Below are positions 24,952 to 33,453 of a DNA stretch of 64,000 nucleotides, piece after piece. Under the pieces are notes generated by a model. The model did not search any database. It was given only the letters and a program-made list of their open reading frames with translations, and had not been told where the DNA came from. The translations under genes were made by a program, and so were the position numbers. This stretch comes from Nitrospirillum sp034653355 (GTDB lineage Bacteria; Pseudomonadota; Alphaproteobacteria; Azospirillales; Azospirillaceae): assembly GCF_034653355.1 (NCBI RefSeq), contig NZ_JAYEER010000004.1, positions 1,116,001 through 1,180,000 of the forward strand, in the 5' to 3' direction. Every line of letters starts with the position of its first letter. Position 1 is the first letter of the stretch.

Positions 24952-27156
24952 TCACCGCCCCTTGGGCACCAATCCCCGCAGCGCCGACAATCCCTCCAGC
25001 ACCTCGTGGCTGCGGCGCCGCGCGTCCATCAGGTCTTCCACGGCCTCCTTGGGCAGCGGCGGGGCGAAATGGAAGCCTTGGCCGAACTGGCAGTGCAGGC
25101 CGCGGAGGAAGTCGGCCTCGGCCTCCTTCTCGATGCCTTCGGCGATGACCTCCAGGTCCAGGGCCTGGGCCAGCAGGGTGATGATGCGGGCGATGGCGCT
25201 ACGACGGTCGCTTTCGCCGGCGGCACGGACGAAGCTGCGGTCGATCTTCAGGGTGCCGATGGGATAGCGGTGCAGGTAGCTGAGCGAGGAGAAACCGGTG
25301 CCGAAGTCGTCCAGCGACAGCTTCACGTCCTGGCGTTTCAGCGCTTCCATGATGCCCAGGCAGCGGCCGGGATCGTCCAGCAGCAGACTTTCGGTGATCT
25401 CCAGCTTCAGGGTGCCGGGGGTGATGCGGTGGGTGTCCAGCGTCTCCGTCACCGCCGCCACCAGGTCGTCCTCCATGAGCTGGCGGCCGGAGACGTTGAC
25501 GCTCATGAACAGGTCGGGGCTGAAGCGGCCCTGCCACTCCGCCAACTGGCGCGTGGCCTCCACCAGGGCCCAGCGGCCCATCTTCAGGATCAGGCCCGTC
25601 TCCTCCGCCAGGTGGACGAAGTCGCTGGGCGGGATCATGCCGCGGTCGGGGTGGAACCAGCGCATCAGCGCCTCGAAGCCCGCGATGCCGCCATCCTGCA
25701 GGCGTACGATGGGCTGATAGAACAGGCGGAACTGCCGGCCCTCGATGGCGTGGCGCAGGTCCGATTCCAGGCGCAGACGGGTCAGCGCGCGCTCGCGCAG
25801 CGCGTCGTCGAACATCTCCACCCGGTTGCGGCCGCTGGTTTTGGCGCGGAACATGGCCAGGCCCGCGTCGCGCAGCATGTCGCCCGCCGAGGCGTAGCCG
25901 GAGCCGGACAGGGCGATGCCGGCGGTGACGTTCATCACCACCTCCTGCCCGTTGGACAGGGTCAGGGGTTCGGCCACCGCTGACGCCAGGCGCTCGGCCG
26001 CGTCCACCGCCGCCTTTACGTCCAGCACGCCGTCCATCAGCACGCCGTATTCGTCGGCCGACAGGCGGGCCACGGTGTCGCCGCTGCGGCGGGCGCCGTC
26101 CAGCCGCTGGCCCACGGCGCACAGCACCTCATCCCCCACCAGGGGGCCCAGGCTGTCGTTCACCGTCTTGAAGTGGTCGATATCGAAGATCATGACTGCG
26201 AACTGCGCCTCTTCCGGCCGGCGCCGGCGGCCCAGCGCCTGGCCGATGCGGTCCAGCAGCAGCATGCGGTTGGGCAGGCGGGTCAGACCGTCGTGGAAGG
26301 CGTCGAACAGCAGCTGCTGTTCCGCCCGCTTGCGCGCCGTGATGTCGGTCATGGAACCGGCCATGCGGATGGCCTCGCCCTCCTCGTCGCGGATGGCCAC
26401 GCCGCGGATCAGCACCCACAGCTCCGCCCCGCCGGCGTGGCGCGTGCGCACCTCTTCCTCCAGATGCGCGCTGCCGCCGGCCAGGTGGGTGTCCACCGCC
26501 GCGCGCAGGCGGGGCCGGTCCTCGCCGTCGATCTGGGCGTACCAGTCCTCCATGGTGCTGGTACGGGCCCCGCCGCCGATGCCCAGCATGGCCGTCCAGC
26601 GGGGGGAGCAGTAGAGCTGGTCCGTCGCCACGTGCCAGTCCCAGAGGCCGTCGTTGGCGCCCTGGGCGGCCAGGGCGTAGCGCTCCTCGCTCAGGCGCAG
26701 CTGTTCCTCGGCGTTCTTGCGGTCGGTGATGTCGCGTTGGGCGCCGACGATGCGGATGGGCTCCCCCTCGTCATCCAGCACGACGATGCCGCGGCACATC
26801 ATCCACAGCACATGGCCGTTGCGGTGGGTGATGCGGTATTCGATCTGAAAGGGTTTGCCGCCGGCGCTGGCCTGGGCGTCCAAGGTGGCCTGCAGCCAGA
26901 TGAGGTCGTCCGGGTCCACCCGGCTCAGCCATTCGTCGGGCGAGGTGCCGATCTCATCCTCGGCGAAACCCAGCAGGGCCTTCCAGGTTTCGGCGTAATA
27001 GACCCGGTCGGTGCGCAGGTCCCAGTCGTACAGCCCCTCATTGCTGGCCGCCGCCGCCAGGCTGTACCGCTCCAGCGCCAGGCGCTCGTCATCGCTCAAG
27101 ACCGGTGCGGCAGCCGGGGAGGGACCTTTCAGACGGGCGGGCTTGCTGGTGTTCAT
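24952..27156 (-). CDS. PAS-PAS-GGDEF-EAL protein, probable c-di-GMP phosphodiesterase
   Basis: 734 aa, cytoplasmic, no membrane segment. Two PAS/PAC modules (DITDRKNAEEQLRLSEERY and DITARKRAEQQLLFDAFHD mark their ends) precede a GGDEF domain whose signature is degraded to SADEY (ARLSADEYGVL), so cyclase activity is unlikely. The EAL domain keeps GFEALMRW, NVSGRQL, LEITES, DDFGTGFSSLSYL, KIDRSFV and AEGIE, so phosphodiesterase activity is expected. The ATG at 27156 is chosen over an in-frame TTG at 27222. Signal sensed is unknown. Confidence 0.9.
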   Translation of the reverse strand: MNTSKPARLKGPSPAAAPVLSDDERLALERYSLAAAASNEGLYDWDLRTDRVYYAETWKALLGFAEDEIGTSPDEWLSRVDPDDLIWLQATLDAQASAGGKPFQIEYRITHRNGHVLWMMCRGIVVLDDEGEPIRIVGAQRDITDRKNAEEQLRLSEERYALAAQGANDGLWDWHVATDQLYCSPRWTAMLGIGGGARTSTMEDWYAQIDGEDRPRLRAAVDTHLAGGSAHLEEEVRTRHAGGAELWVLIRGVAIRDEEGEAIRMAGSMTDITARKRAEQQLLFDAFHDGLTRLPNRMLLLDRIGQALGRRRRPEEAQFAVMIFDIDHFKTVNDSLGPLVGDEVLCAVGQRLDGARRSGDTVARLSADEYGVLMDGVLDVKAAVDAAERLASAVAEPLTLSNGQEVVMNVTAGIALSGSGYASAGDMLRDAGLAMFRAKTSGRNRVEMFDDALRERALTRLRLESDLRHAIEGRQFRLFYQPIVRLQDGGIAGFEALMRWFHPDRGMIPPSDFVHLAEETGLILKMGRWALVEATRQLAEWQGRFSPDLFMSVNVSGRQLMEDDLVAAVTETLDTHRITPGTLKLEITESLLLDDPGRCLGIMEALKRQDVKLSLDDFGTGFSSLSYLHRYPIGTLKIDRSFVRAAGESDRRSAIARIITLLAQALDLEVIAEGIEKEAEADFLRGLHCQFGQGFHFAPPLPKEAVEDLMDARRRSHEVLEGLSALRGLVPKGR

Positions 27157-27378
27157 GTCAACACCGGCGGCGTGACACGCGCCATGACCAGTCCGCGCGG
27201 TGAACCAGCCCTCATAATCCAATGATTGCCAGTAGATGGGCTGTGCACGCGGGCGCTCGGTTCAAGGGTTATTAATGCAGGGTATACTAAAAAACTCAGG
27301 AGTGACACCGTTGGCCTAAACGACGGCGGAGGAGCATTGGCATACACCGTCCAGGGCGCAATCTGCTAGAAAGCTTCC

Positions 27379-28161
27379 ATGGAATGGACTGACGACGCCA
27401 TCGTGCTTTCGGCCCGGCCGTTCGGCGACACCGCCGCGCTGGTGGTTATGCTGACGCGGGAGCATGGCCGGCACGCCGGCGTGCTGCACGGCGGGCAGTC
27501 GTCACGCTATCGCGGCGCGCTGGAGCCTGGGGCGCAGGTCACCGCTCGCTGGCGCGCCCGCACCGCCGATCAGCTGGGCACTTGGACGGTGGAGCCCGTG
27601 CGCTCCGCCACCGGCCTTTACCTGGACGACCCCTTGCGCCTGGCCGCCATCGTGGCCGCCACCGCCTTGATGGACGCCATGCTGGCGGAGCGCGAGGTTC
27701 ACCCCGGCCTCTATGACGCCACCCTGGCCCTGTTCGCCGCCCTGGATCTGGACATCTGGCCGGCCATCTACGTGCGGTGGGAGGTCGGGCTGCTGGAGGA
27801 GGCGGGCTTCGGCCTGGACCTGACGCAGTGCGCCAGCACCGGCCAACCCGTCGGCAACCCGAACGATCAGTTGGCCTACGTCAGCCCCCGCACCGGTCGC
27901 GCCGTGTCGGCTTCGGCGGGGGAGCCCTACCGCGACAAACTGCTGCCCCTGCCGGGTTTCCTCATCGGCCTGGGCTTCCAGGGCGGCGGGGAGGAGGATG
28001 TGGCGGCCGGCCTGCGCCTGACCGGCTATTTCCTGGAACGGCATGTCTTCGCCCAGCGCCATGCCGAGGTGCCGCCGGCCCGCCAGCGCCTGGTGGAGCG
28101 CTACTTGCGCGTCAATAATCTTCCGGGGGGCTTGCCCGCCGCTGAGCCGCAGGAAACGTGA
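27379..28161 (+). CDS. recO: DNA repair protein RecO
   Basis: 260-aa mediator that loads RecA on SSB-coated DNA in the RecFOR pathway. The N-terminal OB fold is clear (MEWTDDAIVLSARPFGDTAA; GVLHGGQSSRYRGALEPG), followed by the helical domain (CASTGQPVGNPNDQLAYVSP, without a zinc Cys4 set) and the terminal RQRLVERYLRVNNLPG. Start at ATG 27379. It normally follows era; here it precedes parC by 62 bp, an arrangement common in this order. Confidence 0.94.
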   Translation: MEWTDDAIVLSARPFGDTAALVVMLTREHGRHAGVLHGGQSSRYRGALEPGAQVTARWRARTADQLGTWTVEPVRSATGLYLDDPLRLAAIVAATALMDAMLAEREVHPGLYDATLALFAALDLDIWPAIYVRWEVGLLEEAGFGLDLTQCASTGQPVGNPNDQLAYVSPRTGRAVSASAGEPYRDKLLPLPGFLIGLGFQGGGEEDVAAGLRLTGYFLERHVFAQRHAEVPPARQRLVERYLRVNNLPGGLPAAEPQET

Positions 28162-28176
28162 TCTTTCTACGGCTGC

Positions 28177-28210
28177 ACCATGTCTGGCAATCGGCCCACC
28201 ATATCTGGTA
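28177..28210. repeat. Two ACCATRTCTGGYA direct repeats upstream of parC
   Basis: ACCATGTCTGGCA (28177-28189) and ACCATATCTGGTA (28198-28210) are spaced 21 bp start to start, about two helical turns, and the second is also a short inverted repeat (ACCA-N4-TGGT). They fill the 62-bp recO-parC gap. Possibly a regulator site for parC; no known factor was assigned. Confidence 0.4.
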
Positions 28211-28223
28211 GTGTCGCCGCACC

Positions 28224-30473
28224 ATGACCGATGCCACCGAGATTCTCGATAAGCCCCTGGCCGATGCGCTGGGCGAGCGTTACCTGTCCTACGCCCTGTC
28301 GACCATCGTGTCGCGGTCGCTGCCCGATGTGCGCGACGGGCTGAAGCCGGTGCACCGCCGCCTGCTGTTCGCCATGAGCCAGCTGAAGCTGGAGCCCACC
28401 ACGCCGCCCAAGAAATCGGCCCGCGTGGTGGGCGACGTCATCGGCAAGTTCCATCCCCACGGCGACGCCTCGGTCTATGACGCGCTGGTGCGCCTGGCCC
28501 AGGACTTCGCCGCCCGCTATCCCCTGGTCCAGGGGCAAGGCAACTTCGGCAACATCGACGGCGATAACGCCGCCGCCATGCGATACACCGAGGCCCGCCT
28601 GACCGAGGTGGCCAAGGCCCTGCTGGACGGCATCGACGAGGACGCGGTCGATTTCCGCGCCACCTACGACGGCGACGGTGAGGAGCCGGTGGTGCTGCCG
28701 TCGGCCTTCCCCAACCTGCTGGCCAACGGCTCGGCCGGGATCGCCGTGGGCATGGCCACCAGCATCCCGCCGCACAACGCGGGCGAGATCTGCGACGCCC
28801 TCAGCCTGATCATCGACCGTGAGCTGCTGGTGCCGGAAGACCGCAGCCGGCCGGTGACGGTGGATGAGCTGGTCACCCTGATGCCCGGTCCCGACTTCCC
28901 CACCGGCGGCGTGCTGGTGGAAAGCCGCGACGCCGTGCGCGAGGCCTACCGCACCGGCCGCGGCGGCTTCCGCCTGCGCGCCAAGTGGGAGACGGAGAAG
29001 CTGGCCCAGGGCACCTGGCAAATCGTCGTCACCCAGATCCCCTACCAGGTGCAGAAGTCGCGCCTGGTGGAGAAGATCGCCGAACTCCTCATGGAGCGTA
29101 AGCTGCCCCTGCTGGAGGACGTGCGCGACGAGTCGGCGGAGGATGTGCGGCTGGTGCTGGTGCCCAAGAGCCGCAACGTCGACCCGGCGGTGCTGATGGA
29201 ACAGTTGTTCCGCAACACCGACCTGGAAGTGAAGATTCCGCTGAACATGAACGTGCTGGACGCCGACCAGGTGCCACGCGTCATGACCCTGCACGAGGTG
29301 CTGCGCGCCTACCTCGACCACCGCAACGTGGTCCTGGTGCGCCGGTCCCGCCACCGCCTGGCCAAGATCGACCATAGGCTGGAGGTGCTGGGCGGCTACC
29401 TCATCGCCTACCTGAACCTGGACGAGGTCATCCGCATCATCCGTGAGGAGGACGAGCCCAAGGCCGAGCTGATGCGCGCCTTCGGCCTGACCGACGTGCA
29501 GGCGGAAGCCATCCTGAACATGCGCCTGCGGTCTTTACGCAAGCTGGAAGAGATGGAGATCCGCAAGGAGCATGACGGCCTGACGGCCGAGCGGGCGGAA
29601 CTCCTTTCCCTGCTGGAGGATGACGGCAAGCGCTGGACGGCCATCGCCGCCGAGGTCGCCGCCACCAAGAAGCGCTTTGGCCAGGCGACCGAACTGGGCG
29701 CCCGTCGCACCGCCGTGGGCGACGCCCCCACCGACGTGGTGGTGCCGGTGGAAGCCATGATCGAGCGGGAGTCGGTCACTGTCTTCCTGTCGGAGAAGGG
29801 CTGGATCCGCGCCGTGAAGGGCCACCTGCCGTCCACCGAGACGGCGGAGGCCAAGTACAAGGAGGGCGATGCCGAGCGCTTCGTCCTGCACGCCGAAACG
29901 ACGGACAAGCTGCTGGTGTTCTCCAGCACCGGCAAGTTCCACACCATCGGCGTGGACCGCCTGCCGCGCGGCCGCGGCTTTGGCGAGCCCGTGCGCCTGA
30001 TGGTGGACCTGGGCGACGCCGACATCGTCACCGTGCTGCCCTACCGTCCGGGCAAGCGCCTGCTGGTGGCGTCCAGCGACGGCCGCGGCTTCCAGGTGGA
30101 TGCCGACGAGGTGGTGGCCCAGACCCGTGCGGGCAAGCAGGTGCTGAACGTGGGTGACGGCGCCACCGCCCTGGCCTGTGTGCCGGTGGAGGGCGACACC
30201 ATCGCCGTCATCGGCAACAACCGCAAACTTCTGGTCTTCGCCCTGGAGGAACTGCCCGTCATGGTGCGCGGCAAGGGCGTGGCCCTGCAGAAGTACAAGG
30301 ACGCCAGCCTGTCGGACATCTGCGTGTTCGAGGGCGCCAAGGGCCTGTCGTGGAAGATGGGCGGGGCGGGTGACCGGACCCGGGTGGAGACCGACCTGTC
30401 GCCCTGGCGCGGCGCCCGCGGTTCGGTGGGCAAGCTGCCGCCCAACGGCTTCCCCCGGAACAACCGGTTCTGA
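28224..30473 (+). CDS. parC: DNA topoisomerase IV subunit A
   Basis: 749-aa breakage-reunion subunit that decatenates daughter chromosomes with ParE. The active-site tyrosine is Tyr121 in AAAMRYTEARL, close to E. coli Tyr120. The start region (LGERYLSYALSTIVSRSLPD), the QGNFGNIDGD motif and the short C-terminal beta-pinwheel without a strong GyrA box support ParC over GyrA. A perfect hairpin terminator follows 8 bp after the stop. Confidence 0.95.
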   Translation: MTDATEILDKPLADALGERYLSYALSTIVSRSLPDVRDGLKPVHRRLLFAMSQLKLEPTTPPKKSARVVGDVIGKFHPHGDASVYDALVRLAQDFAARYPLVQGQGNFGNIDGDNAAAMRYTEARLTEVAKALLDGIDEDAVDFRATYDGDGEEPVVLPSAFPNLLANGSAGIAVGMATSIPPHNAGEICDALSLIIDRELLVPEDRSRPVTVDELVTLMPGPDFPTGGVLVESRDAVREAYRTGRGGFRLRAKWETEKLAQGTWQIVVTQIPYQVQKSRLVEKIAELLMERKLPLLEDVRDESAEDVRLVLVPKSRNVDPAVLMEQLFRNTDLEVKIPLNMNVLDADQVPRVMTLHEVLRAYLDHRNVVLVRRSRHRLAKIDHRLEVLGGYLIAYLNLDEVIRIIREEDEPKAELMRAFGLTDVQAEAILNMRLRSLRKLEEMEIRKEHDGLTAERAELLSLLEDDGKRWTAIAAEVAATKKRFGQATELGARRTAVGDAPTDVVVPVEAMIERESVTVFLSEKGWIRAVKGHLPSTETAEAKYKEGDAERFVLHAETTDKLLVFSSTGKFHTIGVDRLPRGRGFGEPVRLMVDLGDADIVTVLPYRPGKRLLVASSDGRGFQVDADEVVAQTRAGKQVLNVGDGATALACVPVEGDTIAVIGNNRKLLVFALEELPVMVRGKGVALQKYKDASLSDICVFEGAKGLSWKMGGAGDRTRVETDLSPWRGARGSVGKLPPNGFPRNNRF

Positions 30474-30480
30474 AAACGGA

Positions 30481-30517
30481 AACGCCGGCCCCCACCAGGA
30501 GGCCGGCGTTTTTATTT
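30481..30517 (+). terminator. Rho-independent terminator after parC
   Basis: Perfect 10-bp stem AACGCCGGCC / GGCCGGCGTT with a 10-nt loop, followed by TTTATTT. It lies between parC and the convergent DUF4387 gene. Confidence 0.92.
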
Positions 30518-30536
30518 CGACTGTCGGAGCGCCGGG

Positions 30537-30848
30537 CTAATCCAATTCCACATCCAGCAGGCGCACGAACTGCTGCCCGCAGTGCATGTCGCGTTCCACG
30601 ACGCCACCCTGGGCGCTGGTGCGGGCGTAGGAGATTTTCACGATGTTCAGGCTGGGTACGGGGAAGCGCTGCACCAGGGCCGGGTCGGCGCCGAACAGGC
30701 GGTGGAAAAGGTCCGGGCCCAATGCCGGGTGGTCGTGGTACCGGGCGTAGGCCTCCGGCCCGTCGAAGAACAGGTCGAACGTCACCCAGTAGGGACCGGC
30801 GTTCTTGGAGCGGATGTGGTGGCACACGTCCTTCAGCATTGTGGTCAT
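30537..30848 (-). CDS. DUF4387 domain protein, AtuA partner
   Basis: 103-aa DUF4387 protein (MLKDVCHHIRSKNAGPYWVT; FDGPEAYARYH; ISYARTSAQGG). This family is nearly always encoded beside AtuA-like proteins and is thought to form the small subunit of the same enzyme or complex, whose chemistry is unproven. The ATG overlaps the AtuA stop by 4 bp, so translation is coupled. A start 10 codons further upstream would lie inside atuA. Confidence 0.88.
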   Translation of the reverse strand: MTTMLKDVCHHIRSKNAGPYWVTFDLFFDGPEAYARYHDHPALGPDLFHRLFGADPALVQRFPVPSLNIVKISYARTSAQGGVVERDMHCGQQFVRLLDVELD

Positions 30849-32227
30849 GCCGCGTCTCCCCGGCTGAGGTCGATCCAAACGGTGCGGACCGGTTCCAAGG
30901 GATCGTCGACCTCGATCACGTGGTTCAGCTTGAATTCGTAGACGGGGCCCCGGTCGATGTCGGCGGGGGAGAAGGCGAAGCCGTAGCTGGGCAGTTCCTT
31001 GTCCAGCACGATGGGGAAGTGGAAGAAATAGGGGTTGCAGGCCTTGGCGATCTGCGACGCCTTTTCCTGGGTGTCGGCCGTGGCCACGAACAGCACGCCG
31101 ATCTCGCGGGGCGGGGCGGTGCCGGGGGGCGGCCGGTCACCCGACACCGCGTTCCAGCCATAGAGGCGCAGGGAGATGTGGAACTCGTCCGTGCTGAGGC
31201 CCGTGGTCTTGCGGGTGCGTTCATACAACGCCGCCAGCATGCGGTCGTGGAACTCATCCACCCGGACGAGGACGTCGGGGTCCTGGATGCCGATCAGCAT
31301 GATGGTCTGGTAACGGCCGCCGCCGGCACCCTCCAGCTTCAGGGTGTAGGGCTTGGGTTCCCACACCGAACCGGTGACCCGCACCACCCGGTCATCGACC
31401 GGGATGTAGCGCGCGTCGGTGACGTCCAGCACGCCGCCGGGTTCGGTCAGCAGGAAGGGGTTGGCGTTCTCATACAGCATGTGGGCGGAGACGCTGCGGG
31501 GATCGCAGCGGTTGGCGGGGTTCAGCGGTTCCACCTCGAACCCGTCCCGGCCGATGCTGATCAGCACGCCGGCGGAGCCGGAGGGCTGCACCGTGCATTG
31601 CGCGCCACATTCCGCCACCTTGGCGGCGTGCCAAGCGGCGCCAGCATGCGCGCCGGCCCGGAGCGCGAAGGAGGCCAGCACGGCCGTGTCGGTGGTGCGT
31701 CCGCCCAGGATGATGTCGGCCCCGGCGTCCAGCGCGGCGATGTAGGGTTCCGGCCCCATGACGGCGACGATGTGGTCGCAGGCGTCGATGGTGGCGTCGT
31801 CCAGGGCGCCCAGCGGGGGCAGGGGGCGCACCCGGCCCGCGGCGTTGCGGGCCTTCAGCGACGCCTTGTCCTGTTCGCAATACAGCAGGGCGATCTTGGG
31901 GGATATGCCCAGTTCCGCCGCCACCTCCAGCGCGATGTCACGCGTCCAGTCCAGGTTCAGGTCGCCGCCCGCCTGGCCGCTGGTGCCGACGATCAGGGGG
32001 ATTTTCGCCTCCGCCGCCGCCTTCATCAGGATGGTCAGGTCGCGTTTGACCGAGCCGCGGTTGTTCTTGGAGATGCCCAGCGCCAGGTAGGCGGCGCCGC
32101 TGTCGGTGGACCCCGCGTCGGTGGCGATGGCATGGGCGCCCAGCGCAACGCCGCGCCGCACCTCATCCTCCCGGGCGCCGGCGCCCAGCGACCCGGTGGG
32201 CACCAGGATTTTGATCGGACCATCCAT
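30845..32227 (-). CDS. AtuA family protein (acyclic terpene utilization / DUF1446)
   Basis: 460-aa protein of the AtuA/DUF1446 family. Motifs include ILVPTGSLGAGA, TDAGSTDSGAAYLALG, VGTSGQAGGDLNLDW, LGGRTTDTAVLASFALRAG and DVTDARYIPVDDRVV. In pseudomonads AtuA belongs to citronellol/geraniol catabolism, but relatives in carboxylate clusters like this one have unproven substrates. The ATG follows GGAAG. Coupled to DUF4387 and preceded by a promoter module shared with the TonB receptor gene, so it probably takes part in the same catabolic regulon as CitMHS and the 2-hydroxyacid dehydrogenase. Confidence 0.87.
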   Translation of the reverse strand: MDGPIKILVPTGSLGAGAREDEVRRGVALGAHAIATDAGSTDSGAAYLALGISKNNRGSVKRDLTILMKAAAEAKIPLIVGTSGQAGGDLNLDWTRDIALEVAAELGISPKIALLYCEQDKASLKARNAAGRVRPLPPLGALDDATIDACDHIVAVMGPEPYIAALDAGADIILGGRTTDTAVLASFALRAGAHAGAAWHAAKVAECGAQCTVQPSGSAGVLISIGRDGFEVEPLNPANRCDPRSVSAHMLYENANPFLLTEPGGVLDVTDARYIPVDDRVVRVTGSVWEPKPYTLKLEGAGGGRYQTIMLIGIQDPDVLVRVDEFHDRMLAALYERTRKTTGLSTDEFHISLRLYGWNAVSGDRPPPGTAPPREIGVLFVATADTQEKASQIAKACNPYFFHFPIVLDKELPSYGFAFSPADIDRGPVYEFKLNHVIEVDDPLEPVRTVWIDLSRGDAA

Positions 32228-32282
32228 TCGTTGTCTTCCATCCCATGTGGAAAGGCCCCTCCCTCGTGGGCCTATGAACGGA

Positions 32283-32327
32283 CCCTAGATGACATGGATG
32301 CAAAGCGTCAATATTTTGGATGCAAAA
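32283..32327 (-). promoter_or_regulatory. Promoter/operator module A (atuA operon)
   Basis: On the minus strand, -35 TTGACG (32311-32306), a 17-bp spacer and -10-like CTAGGG (32288-32283) face atuA. Two GCATCCA copies flank the -35, one upstream (32319-32325 region) and one inside the spacer (32295-32301). A 34-bp stretch (32294-32327) is nearly identical in reverse to module B at 35732-35765. Position between -35 and -10 implies repression, most simply by the GntR protein at 34908. Confidence 0.7.
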
Positions 32328-32405
32328 ATTTCCGCAGTCTTTAGGCTGCCCATGAACGGGGCGTCGGCCCCACCGTGCGCCCGCACCCCCTGCTGGAGAG
32401 GTCCC

Positions 32406-33425
32406 ATGTCATCGTCACCCGGCCGCAAGGTCGTCATCACCGTCCGTTCCTTCGACGCCGACGCGCTGGACTGGCTGCGCGGCCAGGACTGCGCGGTGGA
32501 GATCACCGATTTGCCGCCGGGGAAGACGGACGGCGATCTGGACCAGGGGGAGCTGTGCCGCCTGCTGGCGGGGGCGGTGGGCTGGATCGTCGGGCATGCG
32601 CGGGTGACGGGGGCGCTGCTGGACGCCCTGCCGGAGCTGCGCGTCATCTCGCGCCGGGGCGTGGGGTATGAGCGGGTGGATATCGAGGCGGCGCGCGCCT
32701 TGGGGCGCGTGGTGGCCATCGCCGCCGGGGGCAATGACGCCTCCGTCGCCGACCACGCGGTGGGGCTTATGATCGCGGTGGGCCGCCGCTTCCGCGAATT
32801 GCAGGACAACATGGCCAAGGGCGACTGGACCATCCTGACCGGCGGCGACCTCTGCGGCAAGACCGTGGGCCTGATCGGCCTGGGGCGCATCGGCAGGAGC
32901 GTCGTCCGGCGCCTGTCCGGATTCGATGCCCGCATCCTGGTCCACACGCCGCACCCGGATGAGGCCTATGCCCGCGCGACCGGCGTCACCTACACCAGCC
33001 TGGCGGATTTGCTGGCGGCCAGCGACTACGTTTCCCTGCACGCGCCCCTGACCCCGGCGACCCGCTTCCTGATCGACGCCACGGCCATCGCCGCCATGAA
33101 GCCGGGCGCCATCCTGATCAACACCGCGCGGGGCGGCTTGGTGGAGGACGCGCACCTGCTGGCGGCCTTGCGGTCGGGCCATTTGGGCGGGGCCGGACTC
33201 GACGTCTTCGCCAGCGAAAGCGACCGCGCCTATTGGTCGGTGTCGCAGGGGCTGCTGGCCCATCCCAGGGTCGTGGCCACGCCGCACGCCGGCGCCTCCA
33301 CCCGCGAGGGGTTGGCCCGGACCAACCGCATCGCGGCGGAATTGGTGGTCGCGGTACTGAACGGCGGTGATCCCGCGCCCGGCCGCTGTGTCGCGGATGG
33401 GCGCCGAACCACCAACCAGCGCTAG
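32406..33425 (+). CDS. D-2-hydroxyacid dehydrogenase family protein (phosphoglycerate dehydrogenase-like)
   Basis: 339-aa NAD-dependent dehydrogenase. The Rossmann motif is GLIGLGRIGRSVVRRL, with the catalytic Arg in NTARGGLVEDAHLL and the His in ATPHAGAST, plus LGGAGLDVFASE. It lacks the ACT tail of true SerA, so the substrate is probably a catabolic 2-hydroxy acid rather than 3-phosphoglycerate. The ATG at 32406 follows GGAGAGG; upstream in-frame codons run into the operator region. It is divergent from atuA and probably shares the control module. Confidence 0.85.
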   Translation: MSSSPGRKVVITVRSFDADALDWLRGQDCAVEITDLPPGKTDGDLDQGELCRLLAGAVGWIVGHARVTGALLDALPELRVISRRGVGYERVDIEAARALGRVVAIAAGGNDASVADHAVGLMIAVGRRFRELQDNMAKGDWTILTGGDLCGKTVGLIGLGRIGRSVVRRLSGFDARILVHTPHPDEAYARATGVTYTSLADLLAASDYVSLHAPLTPATRFLIDATAIAAMKPGAILINTARGGLVEDAHLLAALRSGHLGGAGLDVFASESDRAYWSVSQGLLAHPRVVATPHAGASTREGLARTNRIAAELVVAVLNGGDPAPGRCVADGRRTTNQR

Positions 33426-33453
33426 TGGCGCGGGCGGCGCGGGTATAAGACCC

